Assembly: GCA_002238425.1 (NCBI GenBank)
Contig: MPMJ01000024.1
Span: 1 to 47,034, forward strand
DNA from: SAR202 cluster bacterium bin16
GTDB lineage: Bacteria > Chloroflexota > Dehalococcoidia > Lucifugimonadales > Australimonadaceae
Reading direction: 5' to 3'
Length of the DNA: 47,034 bases
Below are positions 6,278 to 15,404 of this stretch, in pieces. Below the pieces are notes generated by a model. The model worked only from the letters and a program-made list of their open reading frames with translations, had not been told where the DNA came from and did not search any database. Every line of letters begins with the position of its first letter. The first letter of the stretch is position 1. A program made the position numbers and the translations under genes.

Positions 6278-8026
6278 CTAGTGTTGCCTGCTCAGCCGCT
6301 GACCCACGATCCGCGTGAGCACGACGAGGATGATGATGAGCAGCACGAGCAGCACGCCCGCAGCTGCCGCGAGGCTGAGCCGTCCGCCGAAGAACTGCTG
6401 CCAGACGTAGGCCGAGATGATGCGGTTGGAGCTGGACTGCAGCAGCAGCGCCACGGTCAACTCACGCCCGCTGTGGATGGCGACCCACAGCCAGCCTGCG
6501 ACCAGCGACGGCATGAGCAGCGGCAGGATGATGCGCCGGAACGTGCTGAACCACGCCGCCCCGCTCATCGCGCCGGCCTCCTCGAGCTCGCGGTGTATCT
6601 GGAACATCGCCCCGTTCGTCGTCCGCGTGCCGTAGGCGATGAACAGCGAGACGTGGGCTATGACGATGAGCCATATCGTGCCGTAGGTCGGGGCGAGGAT
6701 GAACAGCCCGATGATGAGCCACGCAAGCCCCATGACGATGCCCGGCACGGTGTGCGGCATGAAGGCCAGCATGTCCAGTATCGACTTGCCGCGCGCCCTG
6801 CTCCGAACCACGAACCACGAGACGACCGCCGAGAGCAGCATCGTAATCGCGGGCACTACGAGGATGAGCAGCAGCGAGTTCCGCAGCCCCTGCATAAACT
6901 CGTGCCTGCCGGGTCCGGTGAGGATGAAGCGGTATGCGTCCAGGCTCACGAACTCCAACGCCTTCGGCAGAGGCGCCTGGTAGAACGGGATGAGGCTCGC
7001 CCAGAAGAGGATGAACATCGGCAGGCCGAACGTGAGGATGAAGAACAGGATGATGAGGCCCGCGCTGATGAAGCGGCCTGTCGGCCCCAACTCGATGCGC
7101 CGCGGGCGGTAGCCCTTGCCGGTTACTGTGGCGAAACGTTGCTGTATCCGCGTCACGCGGTGGTAGATGATGATGCCGACCACGCCGAGGATGCCCGCAA
7201 TAGTCGCAAGGCTCGTGGCGAAGCCGTAGTCGGGCGGGACCTGGCTCGTCGCGAGGTAGATCCGCGTGGCAAGCACGTGGATGTTCGCAGGCATCCCCAT
7301 CACGCCGGGAATCTCGAACACGCCGACCGTCGACGTCGCGATGTAGACGACCACGCCCAGGATGCCGGGCGTCATGATGGGCAGCGTGACGTGGCGCGCC
7401 GTCTTGAACGTGCCCACCTGCGACATGGATGACGCTTCTTCCAGTGAGGGGTCCATGCTGCGGAAGAGCCCGATGACCATGAGGAAGATGGTTGCCGCGA
7501 GCCGGAGCCCCTCCACGAAGATCATCGCCCACATGGTGTTCGGGTTGAACGGCCCTTTGTCCCAGTCCAGCAACGCCGTGAACGGCAGGTTCACGAGGCC
7601 GGTCCGGGGGTTCAGCACGAGCACCCACGCGATGGCGAACATGGCCGCTGGCATCGCGCTGTTGATGACGATGGAAACAAAGCCGAAGTTGCGCAACGGC
7701 GTGTTCGTGCGCTCAATGAGCCATGCAAAACCGACGCCGATGATGAGGCCGACGATGATCGAGCCGACCGAGAACCAGAACGTATTGATGAGCAGTTCGT
7801 ACGTGAGCGGATTGAGGAACGTGTCCACGTAGTTGCTGATAGTGAACGTGCCGCCGCTCTCACCCGGCCCCGCCGTGCGGAAGCTGAACCACAGCACGAG
7901 CACCAGTGGCACGACAACGAGGAATGCCAGCAGCGCCCCCAGGGAGCCGATGACGATCAGCACCTGCGGGTCCGTCCGCAGCCCCCGGCGCAGAGTGCGC
8001 CCCACCGTTGTCTGCTGCCCGATCAT
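6278..8026 (-). CDS. Fbp-type ABC transporter permease, two fused domains
   Basis: 582-aa inner-membrane permease with two BPD_transp_1 halves, about six transmembrane helices each, as in FbpB-type iron permeases. EAA loops are visible in both halves: EEASSMSQVGTFKTARHVTL (around residues 197-216) and EEAGAMSGAAWFSTFRRIIL (around 479-498), which contact the ATPase. The first helix is VLIVIGSLGALLAFLVVV near residue 23. Lies between the binding protein (108-bp gap with two stem-loops) and the ATPase. A Shine-Dalgarno-like AGGAG is 14 nt upstream of ATG 8026, rather far. Confidence 0.93.
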   Translation of the reverse strand: MIGQQTTVGRTLRRGLRTDPQVLIVIGSLGALLAFLVVVPLVLVLWFSFRTAGPGESGGTFTISNYVDTFLNPLTYELLINTFWFSVGSIIVGLIIGVGFAWLIERTNTPLRNFGFVSIVINSAMPAAMFAIAWVLVLNPRTGLVNLPFTALLDWDKGPFNPNTMWAMIFVEGLRLAATIFLMVIGLFRSMDPSLEEASSMSQVGTFKTARHVTLPIMTPGILGVVVYIATSTVGVFEIPGVMGMPANIHVLATRIYLATSQVPPDYGFATSLATIAGILGVVGIIIYHRVTRIQQRFATVTGKGYRPRRIELGPTGRFISAGLIILFFILTFGLPMFILFWASLIPFYQAPLPKALEFVSLDAYRFILTGPGRHEFMQGLRNSLLLILVVPAITMLLSAVVSWFVVRSRARGKSILDMLAFMPHTVPGIVMGLAWLIIGLFILAPTYGTIWLIVIAHVSLFIAYGTRTTNGAMFQIHRELEEAGAMSGAAWFSTFRRIILPLLMPSLVAGWLWVAIHSGRELTVALLLQSSSNRIISAYVWQQFFGGRLSLAAAAGVLLVLLIIILVVLTRIVGQRLSRQH

Positions 8027-8044
8027 GACGCGCCGCTCACTCCT

Positions 8045-8110
8045 GGGGCAGAACTGTGCTGCCCCTCAGGCCACAAGGCGCCGGGACGATTCTGTGGTCA
8101 TCCCGGCGCC
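8045..8110 (-). terminator. two stem-loops between binding-protein and permease genes
   Basis: GGGGCAG/CTGCCCC (8045-8065, 7-nt loop) and GGCGCCGGGA/TCCCGGCGCC (8077-8110, 10-bp stem, 14-nt loop). Both are in the 108-bp gap after the substrate-binding lipoprotein gene. No U-tract follows in the direction of transcription, so they are more likely 3' stabilisers or partial attenuators than full terminators. Confidence 0.55.
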
Positions 8111-8134
8111 CTCACTGCATTGAGGCTTCGAGCC

Positions 8135-9268
8135 CTATCCGGTCGGGATGCCGATGGCCTCGAGGTACTTGTCCGTCAGTCTGCCGAAGTGGTCGTTCAG
8201 CTCGGTCCCCGGCGGAACGATCTTCGAGCCCTTGGACTTGACCAGGTTGGCGTACGGCGTGTCCTCGACAAGAGCCAGGTCGGATGTCGGGCGAACCTTC
8301 GTCCAGAGGGCACGTCCTTCGGGGCCCATCAGGAATGCGGCGAACAGCTTGGCTGCATTCGGGTTGGGCGAGTTCTTCGGCACGAAGTGGTGCACCGGCT
8401 CCACCGAGATGGTCTCGACCGGAACGATGTCCAGTGGCGCTCCGTCCGAACGCAAGGTCTCGAAGGAACTGAGGTTGATCTCCAGCGCACAGGAGACCTC
8501 GCCGGACGCCACCAGGTCGCCGACGACGCCGTTGCCGCGCTGTGCCTTGAGGTCGTTCGCCTTCACGGCAGCCAGGTACTCCGCAACCCGGTCCTCCTCC
8601 CAGAGGCCGGGGCGCGAGTCCCCGTACTCAGGCAGGTTCGTCAGGTAGATGAAGCCCTTCAGCCGGTTCTCGACAACGATTTCGCCCTCGAGGCTCGGGT
8701 CGAGCAGGTCCTCGTAGGACTGCGGGAACTCGCTCGCTGAGAGCCTGTCGGTGTTGCAGATGGGCGCGTGCGGCACACCCACCTTCAGCCAGATGCGGTT
8801 GTCCGAGTAGACGAGGTTCGGGTCGACGCCAAGCTCCTCGACGATGTCCGTCAGGTCTTCGGCGAGGTCCTCCTCGATAACACGGTTGTCACGGCCGGGG
8901 TCGGTAACGTCAACCGTAATCTTGCCCGCCTGCGCCTCCAGGAAGAGACGCTCTCGCAGCTCGGCGCTGTTCGCGGTGATGAGGCTCACCGCGACGCCGG
9001 GGTACTTCGCCTCGAAGGCGCCGATAATGGCGGTGGTGCGCTCTTCCGTGTCGGTCGTCGCCCAGACAATCCCGCCTTCCTGCTGCGCCGCGGCGTACAG
9101 CTGCTCCAGCAGGCCGGGCACCGGCGTCGGGGTCGCCTGGGGTGCCGGCGTAGGAGTCGGAGTCGCGGTGGGGTCGCTCCCGCAGGCAGCAAGCGACGCC
9201 ACGGCCATCAGAGCCGCGAGCGCTACCAGCGCAGCACGCGCACCGGTGTAGACAGCTTTCCCTCTCAT
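8135..9268 (-). CDS. Fe3+/phosphonate-type ABC substrate-binding lipoprotein
   Basis: 377-aa periplasmic-type binding protein (SBP_bac family, FbpA/AfuA-like). N-terminal signal with lipobox LAAC (26-29), then a Thr/Pro-rich linker of about 20 residues typical of Chloroflexota lipoproteins, then the mature domain starting GLLEQLYAAAQQEGGIVWAT. ATG 9268 has GGGAGG about 6 nt upstream; the in-frame extension to 9379 crosses the promoter and is rejected. First gene of the ABC operon. No clear Tyr iron-binding cluster stands out, so ferric iron is not assured as ligand. Confidence 0.9.
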   Translation of the reverse strand: MRGKAVYTGARAALVALAALMAVASLAACGSDPTATPTPTPAPQATPTPVPGLLEQLYAAAQQEGGIVWATTDTEERTTAIIGAFEAKYPGVAVSLITANSAELRERLFLEAQAGKITVDVTDPGRDNRVIEEDLAEDLTDIVEELGVDPNLVYSDNRIWLKVGVPHAPICNTDRLSASEFPQSYEDLLDPSLEGEIVVENRLKGFIYLTNLPEYGDSRPGLWEEDRVAEYLAAVKANDLKAQRGNGVVGDLVASGEVSCALEINLSSFETLRSDGAPLDIVPVETISVEPVHHFVPKNSPNPNAAKLFAAFLMGPEGRALWTKVRPTSDLALVEDTPYANLVKSKGSKIVPPGTELNDHFGRLTDKYLEAIGIPTG

Positions 9269-9369
9269 GTCATCCTCCCTGTGACGAATGAGGGATATCC
9301 CACCTGTGCTGCGTCGGTTCGTGCGGGGTCCACATACGGGGCAGGCAGGCTGGGCATAACCCACTCGGG

Positions 9370-9398
9370 AACCTAACACTGCGTATGCAGAGCGTCAA
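9370..9398 (-). promoter_or_regulatory. promoter of the Fbp-type ABC operon
   Basis: Minus-strand TTGACG (9398-9393), 17-nt spacer, TAGGTT (9375-9370), about 100 nt upstream of the lipoprotein ATG, leaving a 5' leader of roughly 95 nt. A small dyad CTGC-GTAT-GCAG lies in the spacer. The same -10 variant TAGGTT appears before the dppD-like gene. Confidence 0.5.
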
Positions 9399-9449
9399 CG
9401 CGCAGGCAGCACGAGGTCAGAAGGGGGATGTTCGGAGCGCCGGTACGGT

Positions 9450-10718
9450 TCAGACGCGTGCCAGGGAGGGGTCCATGCGCGGGAGGAGGTCGGTGCGCCA
9501 ATCGTCGGCTGCGGCAAGGACGCTCTCGGCGGCGCGCAGCTCGTAGTAATTGGGCGAAACGCCCGGCGGGTCGCCGCCGTCCTGTACGGTCCGCACCGCC
9601 TCTTCAAGCAGCTTTCGCGCGGTGATGATCGCCTTGTCCGCAGGCCCAAGATGCTCGCGGGAGCGGTCCACGATGGGGCCCATCATCTCCTGCACCGCGC
9701 GGTCCTGGGTGTTGATGCCAACGATGCCGGTGAACGTCTCAGTCTTCTGCGCAGCACGATCGATCAACCAGCTGTTGGAGCGATTGCGGATGGCGCGGAA
9801 TCCGTTCTCCGCGTCCACGTCCACACCGAAGATGTTGCCCGTTTCCTCGGGCCCGGCCTCGCCCTTGTCCAGCGGCATGGCCTCGTTGTAGTACCAGTTC
9901 CACACGAGGCAGTGGTAGTCGTCTATGGGCACCCAGTGGTGGCCGTGCGTCTGGTTCTGCACTCCCCTGCCCGCCGGGCGCAGCTGCGTCCATGGCATCA
10001 CGAAGTGGTAGCCGCGCACGTACTGCTGGTCCGTGCCGAGTTGTCGGATGCCGAAGTAGCGATAGCCATAGTCGGTCACGTCCACTTCCAGCGACGGCGC
10101 GGCGCCCTGTACGAATGCATCGTTCACCGGTATGCCGGGCTGTGACGGGTTCGCACGCAGCGCCCGGTGCATGATGGGCGCGTGCGAGGTGTCTATCCCG
10201 CCTTCCAGCGCCTGCAGCCAGTTGCACTCCTCCACCACCTTCGTCACCACGCGATGCTCAGCAGGCACGCTCGTCCACGCGAAGTTGGGGGGTGGGGGCT
10301 GTTTCTCCTTCGGCCCCATGTACACCCATAGCACGCCTCCCACCTCGGCGACGGGGTACGAGACCGTCTTGACCTTGGACGCGAACTGCTTCGGCTCGTT
10401 CATCTGGTCGACGCACTGGCCCGTCACGTCGAACTTCCAGCCGTGGTAGACGCAGCGCAGGCCGTTCTCCTCATTCCGGCCGAGCCAGAGCGACGTGAGC
10501 CGGTGCGGGCAGTATTCGTCGAGCACGCCCACGCGTCCGCTCGTGTCGCGGAACGCTACGAGGTCCTCGCCGAGAAGCCGCAGGCGAACGGGCGTACAGT
10601 CCGCTTCGGGCAACTCCCAATCGAGCAGCGCCGGCAGCCAGTAGCGACGCAGCGTCTCGCCCATGGGCGTGCCGGAGCCAACCCGGGTGAGTAATTCGTT
10701 CTGCTGAGCGGTGAGCAT
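9450..10718 (-). CDS. Rieske [2Fe-2S] aromatic ring-hydroxylating oxygenase, large subunit
   Basis: 422-aa oxygenase component of the phthalate-dioxygenase/VanA-like class. Rieske ligands C70-P-H72 and C89-x2-H92; mononuclear iron site around GGIDTSHAPIMHRAL (His, His, with a later Asp). Reaction: O2-dependent hydroxylation or O-demethylation of an aromatic or alicyclic substrate, needing a reductase that is not encoded nearby. ATG 10718 follows GGAGG with 11-nt spacing. Divergent from the GT39 gene and 180 bp upstream of the ABC operon start on the same strand, with its own promoter, so perhaps a separate transcript. Confidence 0.92.
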   Translation of the reverse strand: MLTAQQNELLTRVGSGTPMGETLRRYWLPALLDWELPEADCTPVRLRLLGEDLVAFRDTSGRVGVLDEYCPHRLTSLWLGRNEENGLRCVYHGWKFDVTGQCVDQMNEPKQFASKVKTVSYPVAEVGGVLWVYMGPKEKQPPPPNFAWTSVPAEHRVVTKVVEECNWLQALEGGIDTSHAPIMHRALRANPSQPGIPVNDAFVQGAAPSLEVDVTDYGYRYFGIRQLGTDQQYVRGYHFVMPWTQLRPAGRGVQNQTHGHHWVPIDDYHCLVWNWYYNEAMPLDKGEAGPEETGNIFGVDVDAENGFRAIRNRSNSWLIDRAAQKTETFTGIVGINTQDRAVQEMMGPIVDRSREHLGPADKAIITARKLLEEAVRTVQDGGDPPGVSPNYYELRAAESVLAAADDWRTDLLPRMDPSLARV

Positions 10719-10753
10719 CGCCTAATGCGCCTCCAAACGCGCGGACTATCCGC

Positions 10754-10782
10754 AAGATACTCCCAGCCCCACGGACGGGCAA
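10754..10782 (-). promoter_or_regulatory. candidate promoter of the Rieske oxygenase
   Basis: Minus-strand TTGCCC (10782-10777), 17-nt spacer, TATCTT (10759-10754), about 35 nt upstream of ATG 10718. Both hexamers match consensus at 4 of 6. Confidence 0.35.
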
Positions 10783-10831
10783 GCCTCCACGACGCCACGA
10801 GCACAACCGCAATCACGGTGGATGCGGTAGG

Positions 10832-12697
10832 ATGAACCGGTACACTCCTACCATCGCCCCGACAGCCTTTGAGCAGCCTCGCTTGAACACCACCTGTCCG
10901 CAATGCGGCACGGCGAACGCCGTGCACCACCGCTTCTGCTTCTACTGCGGTTACGCGCTCACGTCTCCCGGTGTTCCTTCCGCCCCAACTCTGTCACGTT
11001 CAACCCGATGGCAAGCGCCTGCGGAATCCGCCGTCGAGGGCATCGGCGTTGCGTGGGGAATAACACGGGGGCTGAGTCAGCGAGCGTTCGGAGCCCTGGC
11101 TCCCCTGGCGCGTGCGTTCGCCGCTCTCCCCGTGTTCGCCAGGCAGCCCGCGCACGCAGATAACCGGATACGGCTGTGGGAGATCGCAGTGCTCGCAGCG
11201 CTGACCTTCGTTGCGGCGGTCATCCGTACGCAGAACCTCGAAACGGTGCCGCCCGGCATCGCGAACGACGAAGCGGAGCTGGCGCTCGAGGCGCTGCGCA
11301 TCTCTCAGGGCGAGGTTTGGCCCGGCGCATGGACCGGCGTCACGCTGGGAACACCCGCAGGGCTCGTCCACCTGCAGGCGCTGCTCCTGCTCTTCCAGGA
11401 CGCGAGCATCGCCACGGCCCGATGGAGCGCCGTACTCCCCGGTGTCGCGCTCATACCCGTGGCTTACCTCCTGATGCGCCAACTCTTCTCCGCTCGGACG
11501 GCCATCCTCACCGCAGCGTTCCTCACCTTCCACATCTGGGTCCTCGTGTTCAGCCGCATCGCGTTTCCGACCATGCCCGCCGTCTTCTGCTTCGCAGCAA
11601 GCATCTGGCTGTTCATCGCGGGCGTCCGGTCGAACCGTTGGTGGGTTGCCGGACTCGGAGGCGTCCTGTTCGGGCTGGGGTGGTACACCTACAAGTCGTT
11701 CCCCGTCTACGCCGTCGCGGTGTGGGGAGTGCTCATCCTCTTCCTGCTGCTGCGCAAGGAAACACGTCGCACAGAGGTTTACTGGTTCCTCGGGGCTTCC
11801 GTTGCGGTCAGCGCGCACATGATCTTCTTCTACCTCACGTCGGACGTCATCGAGGCGTCGCTACGCCTGTACGAGAGGACGCCCCTCTCGCCCGTGCCCC
11901 TCATGAGCCGGGCGTGGGAGGTCATCACGTACGTCCACACGCCGATGCCGCGCGAGGGCAACGTCGGCACCGGAGGGATACCGCTGTTGCACTTCAGCAC
12001 GGAGGTCTTCTTCTGGATAGGGCTGGCAACGCTCCTCCTGTCCGTCAGAAGACGCTCCAGCCAACTGTTGCTCGCGGGATGGCTCCTCTCGCTCGTGCCC
12101 GCCATCCTGACGCCCGACGCGGAGAGCCGGCGCTACCTGCTCGGCATCGTCTTCGTCCTCGCCATCGCTGCCGTCGGGCTGGACGCCATCGTGTCGCTGG
12201 TGCACAACCGCTGGAACCGGTTTGCAGGCGCGCTCCCCATCCCGATCCTCGCAGGGTGGTTCGGAAACGCGGTAGCTGCTGTCGCGCTGGCCGCATTCGT
12301 GCTGCTCTTCGCCGGACAGCAGGCCCGCGACTACGACAACTGGCTCATCGAGTCTGAATGGGCGCTGGCCCGCAAGGAGGTCGAGGCGGTGCGGTTCGCG
12401 CAAACGCTTGGCGCCGGGTACGAGGTGCGCCTCTACAACGATCGCCTGCCCGAGACGAACGCAGTCGTGCAATGGTTCCTTCACGATACCGAAACCACCA
12501 ACGGCAGCCCGATCTTCGGCGGGAGCGGTGAGATAGACACTAAGACGGTGGGTGGGCCGACGGTCTGGCTGTTGGCCGAAAATTACCTGACGCTCATCCC
12601 GCAGTTGGAATCGAGCTTCCCCGAGGGGAGCCTCACGTTCGAGAACAACGAACGGGGAGAGTTGCTCTACGCGGCGTACGTGCTGGATACCACGTAG
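10832..12697 (+). CDS. zinc-ribbon fused to GT39/PMT-like membrane glycosyltransferase
   Basis: 621-aa polytopic membrane protein. Residues 22-39 form a zinc ribbon (C22-x2-C25 ... C36-x2-C39). After a linker of about 75 residues the membrane domain begins at about 115 (EIAVLAALTFVAAVI), with roughly ten to twelve helices. The first extracytoplasmic loop has GIANDEAELA (142-151), the Asp-Glu metal/catalytic motif of GT-C glycosyltransferases (PMT/ArnT-like). The C-terminal 120 residues are a soluble domain. Such enzymes transfer sugar from a polyprenyl-phosphate donor to protein or lipid. The N-terminal zinc ribbon is an unusual addition. Start ATG 10832 with a weak upstream GGTGG. Confidence 0.8.
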   Translation: MNRYTPTIAPTAFEQPRLNTTCPQCGTANAVHHRFCFYCGYALTSPGVPSAPTLSRSTRWQAPAESAVEGIGVAWGITRGLSQRAFGALAPLARAFAALPVFARQPAHADNRIRLWEIAVLAALTFVAAVIRTQNLETVPPGIANDEAELALEALRISQGEVWPGAWTGVTLGTPAGLVHLQALLLLFQDASIATARWSAVLPGVALIPVAYLLMRQLFSARTAILTAAFLTFHIWVLVFSRIAFPTMPAVFCFAASIWLFIAGVRSNRWWVAGLGGVLFGLGWYTYKSFPVYAVAVWGVLILFLLLRKETRRTEVYWFLGASVAVSAHMIFFYLTSDVIEASLRLYERTPLSPVPLMSRAWEVITYVHTPMPREGNVGTGGIPLLHFSTEVFFWIGLATLLLSVRRRSSQLLLAGWLLSLVPAILTPDAESRRYLLGIVFVLAIAAVGLDAIVSLVHNRWNRFAGALPIPILAGWFGNAVAAVALAAFVLLFAGQQARDYDNWLIESEWALARKEVEAVRFAQTLGAGYEVRLYNDRLPETNAVVQWFLHDTETTNGSPIFGGSGEIDTKTVGGPTVWLLAENYLTLIPQLESSFPEGSLTFENNERGELLYAAYVLDTT

Positions 12698-12715
12698 GTT
12701 CCGAGCGAACAGCGG

Positions 12716-13417
12716 TCAGACGGCTGTCGCCGCCAGCTCGGTGACACGCGGGTCGTCCAGCGTGAGCGTGGTGCAGCCGAGGTCGATCAGCATCAACGCC
12801 TCATCGGGCGAGTCGATGCCGAACGCCCGCACATCGACGCCGAAGCCATGGGCGAGTTCCAACAGCCCGCTGCTCACCTCTTTCGCGTTGACTGCGAGTT
12901 CTTCCACCCCCAGCAGGGCGGCCTCGACCACCGAGGTACCGGTGAGCGTGCCGTGACGCACTCCGAGCGTCCAGCTCAGACGGATGTTCCCGTCGAGACG
13001 GTGGGCGTGCTGGAGCTGGCGCAACTCCGTGCCGGTGAGCCAGACACGATGCGACATCCCCGTGCGGCAGGCCACACCGGCCACCGCGCCCGGCAATGCC
13101 GGGCCGGACTGTTTCATGTCTATGTAGAAGTCGATATGGGAGTCGAACCCAGTGAGCAGTGCTCGCAGGTCGGGTACGCCGAAACAGGCCAACTGGTCCC
13201 CTGTGAAGCCCTGCACCGCGCCCGTGTACGTGGTAGTGCGGTCCAAGCGGTCGTCGTGGATAAGGACGACGCGCCCGTCCGATGCGAGCCGGGCGTCGGC
13301 CTCTATCGCGGCCACTCCGGCTAGAACCGCCTGCCGGAAAGAGGCCATCGTGTTCTCCGGAGCGAGCGCCGCAGCGCCCCGGTGACCAACGATACGAAGT
13401 GTACTGAGAGCGGTCAC
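12716..13417 (-). CDS. glycerophosphodiester phosphodiesterase
   Basis: 233-aa GDPD-family TIM-barrel hydrolase that splits glycerophosphodiesters into glycerol-3-phosphate and an alcohol. Family residues: HRG (12-14), PENT (20-23), EAD (39-41) and HDD (54-56), the catalytic and Ca/Mg-binding set. Start chosen at GTG 13417 because CAGGAGAAGC precedes it with correct spacing; ATG 13444 lacks a ribosome-binding site. Slightly short for the family (about 240-250). No signal peptide, so it probably acts on internal lipid-turnover products. Convergent with the GT39 gene. Confidence 0.9.
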   Translation of the reverse strand: MTALSTLRIVGHRGAAALAPENTMASFRQAVLAGVAAIEADARLASDGRVVLIHDDRLDRTTTYTGAVQGFTGDQLACFGVPDLRALLTGFDSHIDFYIDMKQSGPALPGAVAGVACRTGMSHRVWLTGTELRQLQHAHRLDGNIRLSWTLGVRHGTLTGTSVVEAALLGVEELAVNAKEVSSGLLELAHGFGVDVRAFGIDSPDEALMLIDLGCTTLTLDDPRVTELAATAV

Positions 13418-13559
13418 GCTTCTCCTGACGTACTCTGTACCCATTCTAGTATGGCGCTACTTGGCGAAGGTAGGGTTTAGTGAACCGCAAGCGGTCTGTT
13501 CGCGGAATGCGCTGCTTGCGCGGCTTTCTACTTTCCGGTAATACAGAGCGAGAGTTCTT

Positions 13560-13967
13560 ATGGACCCATCCTTCTCCGACATAACCCGCGAAGCCTGGCT
13601 CCTCTTCGGTGCTGTTCAGCTAGCCGCAGTGGTTGTATTCCTGACCGTCCGGCCCATCAGCAGGTGGGCGACCCGCGAGTTGAGAGGCTATAGCGCCACT
13701 TCGTGGACGGTTCCTCCTCTCTGGGTAGGGATCGGGAACGGCATCATCGAACGTCTGCTGATAGGAGGAGTCGTCTTCCTCTCTCCGGAGGATGCGGTGC
13801 TGGCCGGTATCGCCTGGCTCACACTGAAGACGGCACTCTCGTTGCGGGGGTTCTGGGGAGAAGATACCGCGCGCAGGGTGAACGGCATCATCTTCCTCTG
13901 GACGTCCGTCGCTTCCATGCTCGTCGGGGCGGCCTCCGGCTTTCTCCTGCGAGCCCAGGCGGCTTGA
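13560..13967 (+). CDS. small integral membrane protein
   Basis: 135-aa protein with four predicted membrane segments: WLLFGAVQLAAVVVFLTV (12-29), VPPLWVGIGNGIIERLLIGGVVF (around 51-73), AVLAGIAWLTLKTALSL (around 79-95) and NGIIFLWTSVASMLVGAASGFLL (around 108-130). No family recognised. It ends 2 bp before the MATE exporter gene, so the two are co-expressed. Role unknown. Confidence 0.65.
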   Translation: MDPSFSDITREAWLLFGAVQLAAVVVFLTVRPISRWATRELRGYSATSWTVPPLWVGIGNGIIERLLIGGVVFLSPEDAVLAGIAWLTLKTALSLRGFWGEDTARRVNGIIFLWTSVASMLVGAASGFLLRAQAA

Positions 13968-13969
13968 AC

Positions 13970-15397
13970 ATGCGCCCCACGCGGCACGGACGCATGCGCT
14001 CCGCGTACGCGACGCGCGACCTGACGCAGGGCGGCGTACGGCGCAACCTCTGGTTCATCGCGTGGCCGCAGATGGTCGCCGGCGTCTTCAATGCGTCCGA
14101 CCAGCTGGCCGACATCTTCTGGGCCGCGAAGGTCGCCGGGTTCAACGCGATAGGCGGGATCGGCGTCGCGCAGGCGTACGGCCACCTCATCATGATGGCG
14201 CGGATGGGGCTGGACGTGGGGATGCAGGCCGTCATCGCACGGGCGGTCGGCGCACGGCGGATCGACCTCGCGAACCACGCGATGATGCAGGCGTTCACGC
14301 TTACGTTCCTGCTCTCGCTCGTGCTGACTATCTTCGGAATCCTGTTCGCTCCCTTCCTGCTCCGCATCGTTGGCGTGAGCGAGTCCGTAGCGGACGTGGC
14401 GGTCTTCTACCTGCAGTTCCAGTTCGTCTCGTCGGGCATCCAGAGCTTCCGGCAGACCACCGGAGCGGCACTGCAGGCGTCCGGCGACACCTTTACGCAC
14501 ATGAAGTCCACGATAGCGTCGCGCGTGCTGCACCTCATCATCAGCCCGTTCCTCATCTTCGGCTGGTTCAGCATGCCGGAGATGGGCATCGCCGGAGCGG
14601 CGGCAGCAAACGCCGCGGCGCAGGTCGTGGGCGTTGTCTGGAACCTGTACGCGCTCAGCTCGGGCTCCTCGCGGCTCAAGCTTTCGCTGCTCGACTACCG
14701 CGTGGACCTGCCGCTGATGTGGCGCATCATCAAGATCGGCGCTCCTGCCACGGCGACACAGATGGAGCGCGGTCTCTCCGAGATGGTGCTCATCAGGCTC
14801 GTCTCTCCCTTCGGGGACCTTCCGCTGGCGGCATACTCGCTGACCCGCAGGCTGGAGCGGATGACGAACATCGGCAGCCAGGGGATGGGGCGGGCGTCCG
14901 GCATCCTGGTCGCGCAGAACCTCGGCGCGGAGCAGCCAGCCCGCGCGCGGAGCACCGTCAAGTGGGCTGTGGGCTACGTGATGGCTATCAGGGGCGCCGC
15001 CGGCATACTACTCATCGTTTTCCCGGAGTTCTTCGTCAGCCTGTTCAGCAGCGACCCGGAGTTCGTTGATACCGCCGTGGTCTGGCTGCGCATACAGGCC
15101 GTGGCTGGCACCCTGCTCGGCGGCGGGCAGGTGTTCCAGCAATCGTTCAACGTAGCAGGCGACACCCTGGCGCCAATGCTCGTGACGTTCATGAGCATGT
15201 GGGTCATGGAGATCCCGATAGCGTTCGTGCTGTCGAGGTGGACATCCGCCGAAGCGCTGGGTATCGCCATCGCGATCGCCATCGCGATGCTCATCCGATT
15301 CGCGCTCTACGGCGGCTACTACTTCACAGGGAGGTGGTTACGTATCGGTATCCTGCCGCCGCCCTCGCCTGCCGAAGAACCGGCGCGCTCGCCCTGA
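13970..15397 (+). CDS. MATE family efflux transporter
   Basis: 475-aa MATE/NorM-like exporter with 12 predicted membrane helices in two repeats; it exchanges Na+ or H+ for drugs or metabolites. Typical features are the RRNLWFIAWPQMVAGVFNAS start of helix 1, the GADFTTFR-like loop (QASGDTFTHMKSTIASRV) near residues 165-182, and the second-half equivalent QSFNVAGDTLAPMLVTF. ATG 13970 is 2 bp after the preceding stop; ATG 13994 is an alternative. Substrate unknown. Confidence 0.92.
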   Translation: MRPTRHGRMRSAYATRDLTQGGVRRNLWFIAWPQMVAGVFNASDQLADIFWAAKVAGFNAIGGIGVAQAYGHLIMMARMGLDVGMQAVIARAVGARRIDLANHAMMQAFTLTFLLSLVLTIFGILFAPFLLRIVGVSESVADVAVFYLQFQFVSSGIQSFRQTTGAALQASGDTFTHMKSTIASRVLHLIISPFLIFGWFSMPEMGIAGAAAANAAAQVVGVVWNLYALSSGSSRLKLSLLDYRVDLPLMWRIIKIGAPATATQMERGLSEMVLIRLVSPFGDLPLAAYSLTRRLERMTNIGSQGMGRASGILVAQNLGAEQPARARSTVKWAVGYVMAIRGAAGILLIVFPEFFVSLFSSDPEFVDTAVVWLRIQAVAGTLLGGGQVFQQSFNVAGDTLAPMLVTFMSMWVMEIPIAFVLSRWTSAEALGIAIAIAIAMLIRFALYGGYYFTGRWLRIGILPPPSPAEEPARSP

Positions 15398-15404
15398 CGC
15401 AGCG

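Noticed and set aside
6281-7432. 383-codon plus-strand frame opposite the ABC permease
   Set aside because: Composition (Asp/Glu/Arg/His repeats) is that of antisense to membrane helices; no motif.
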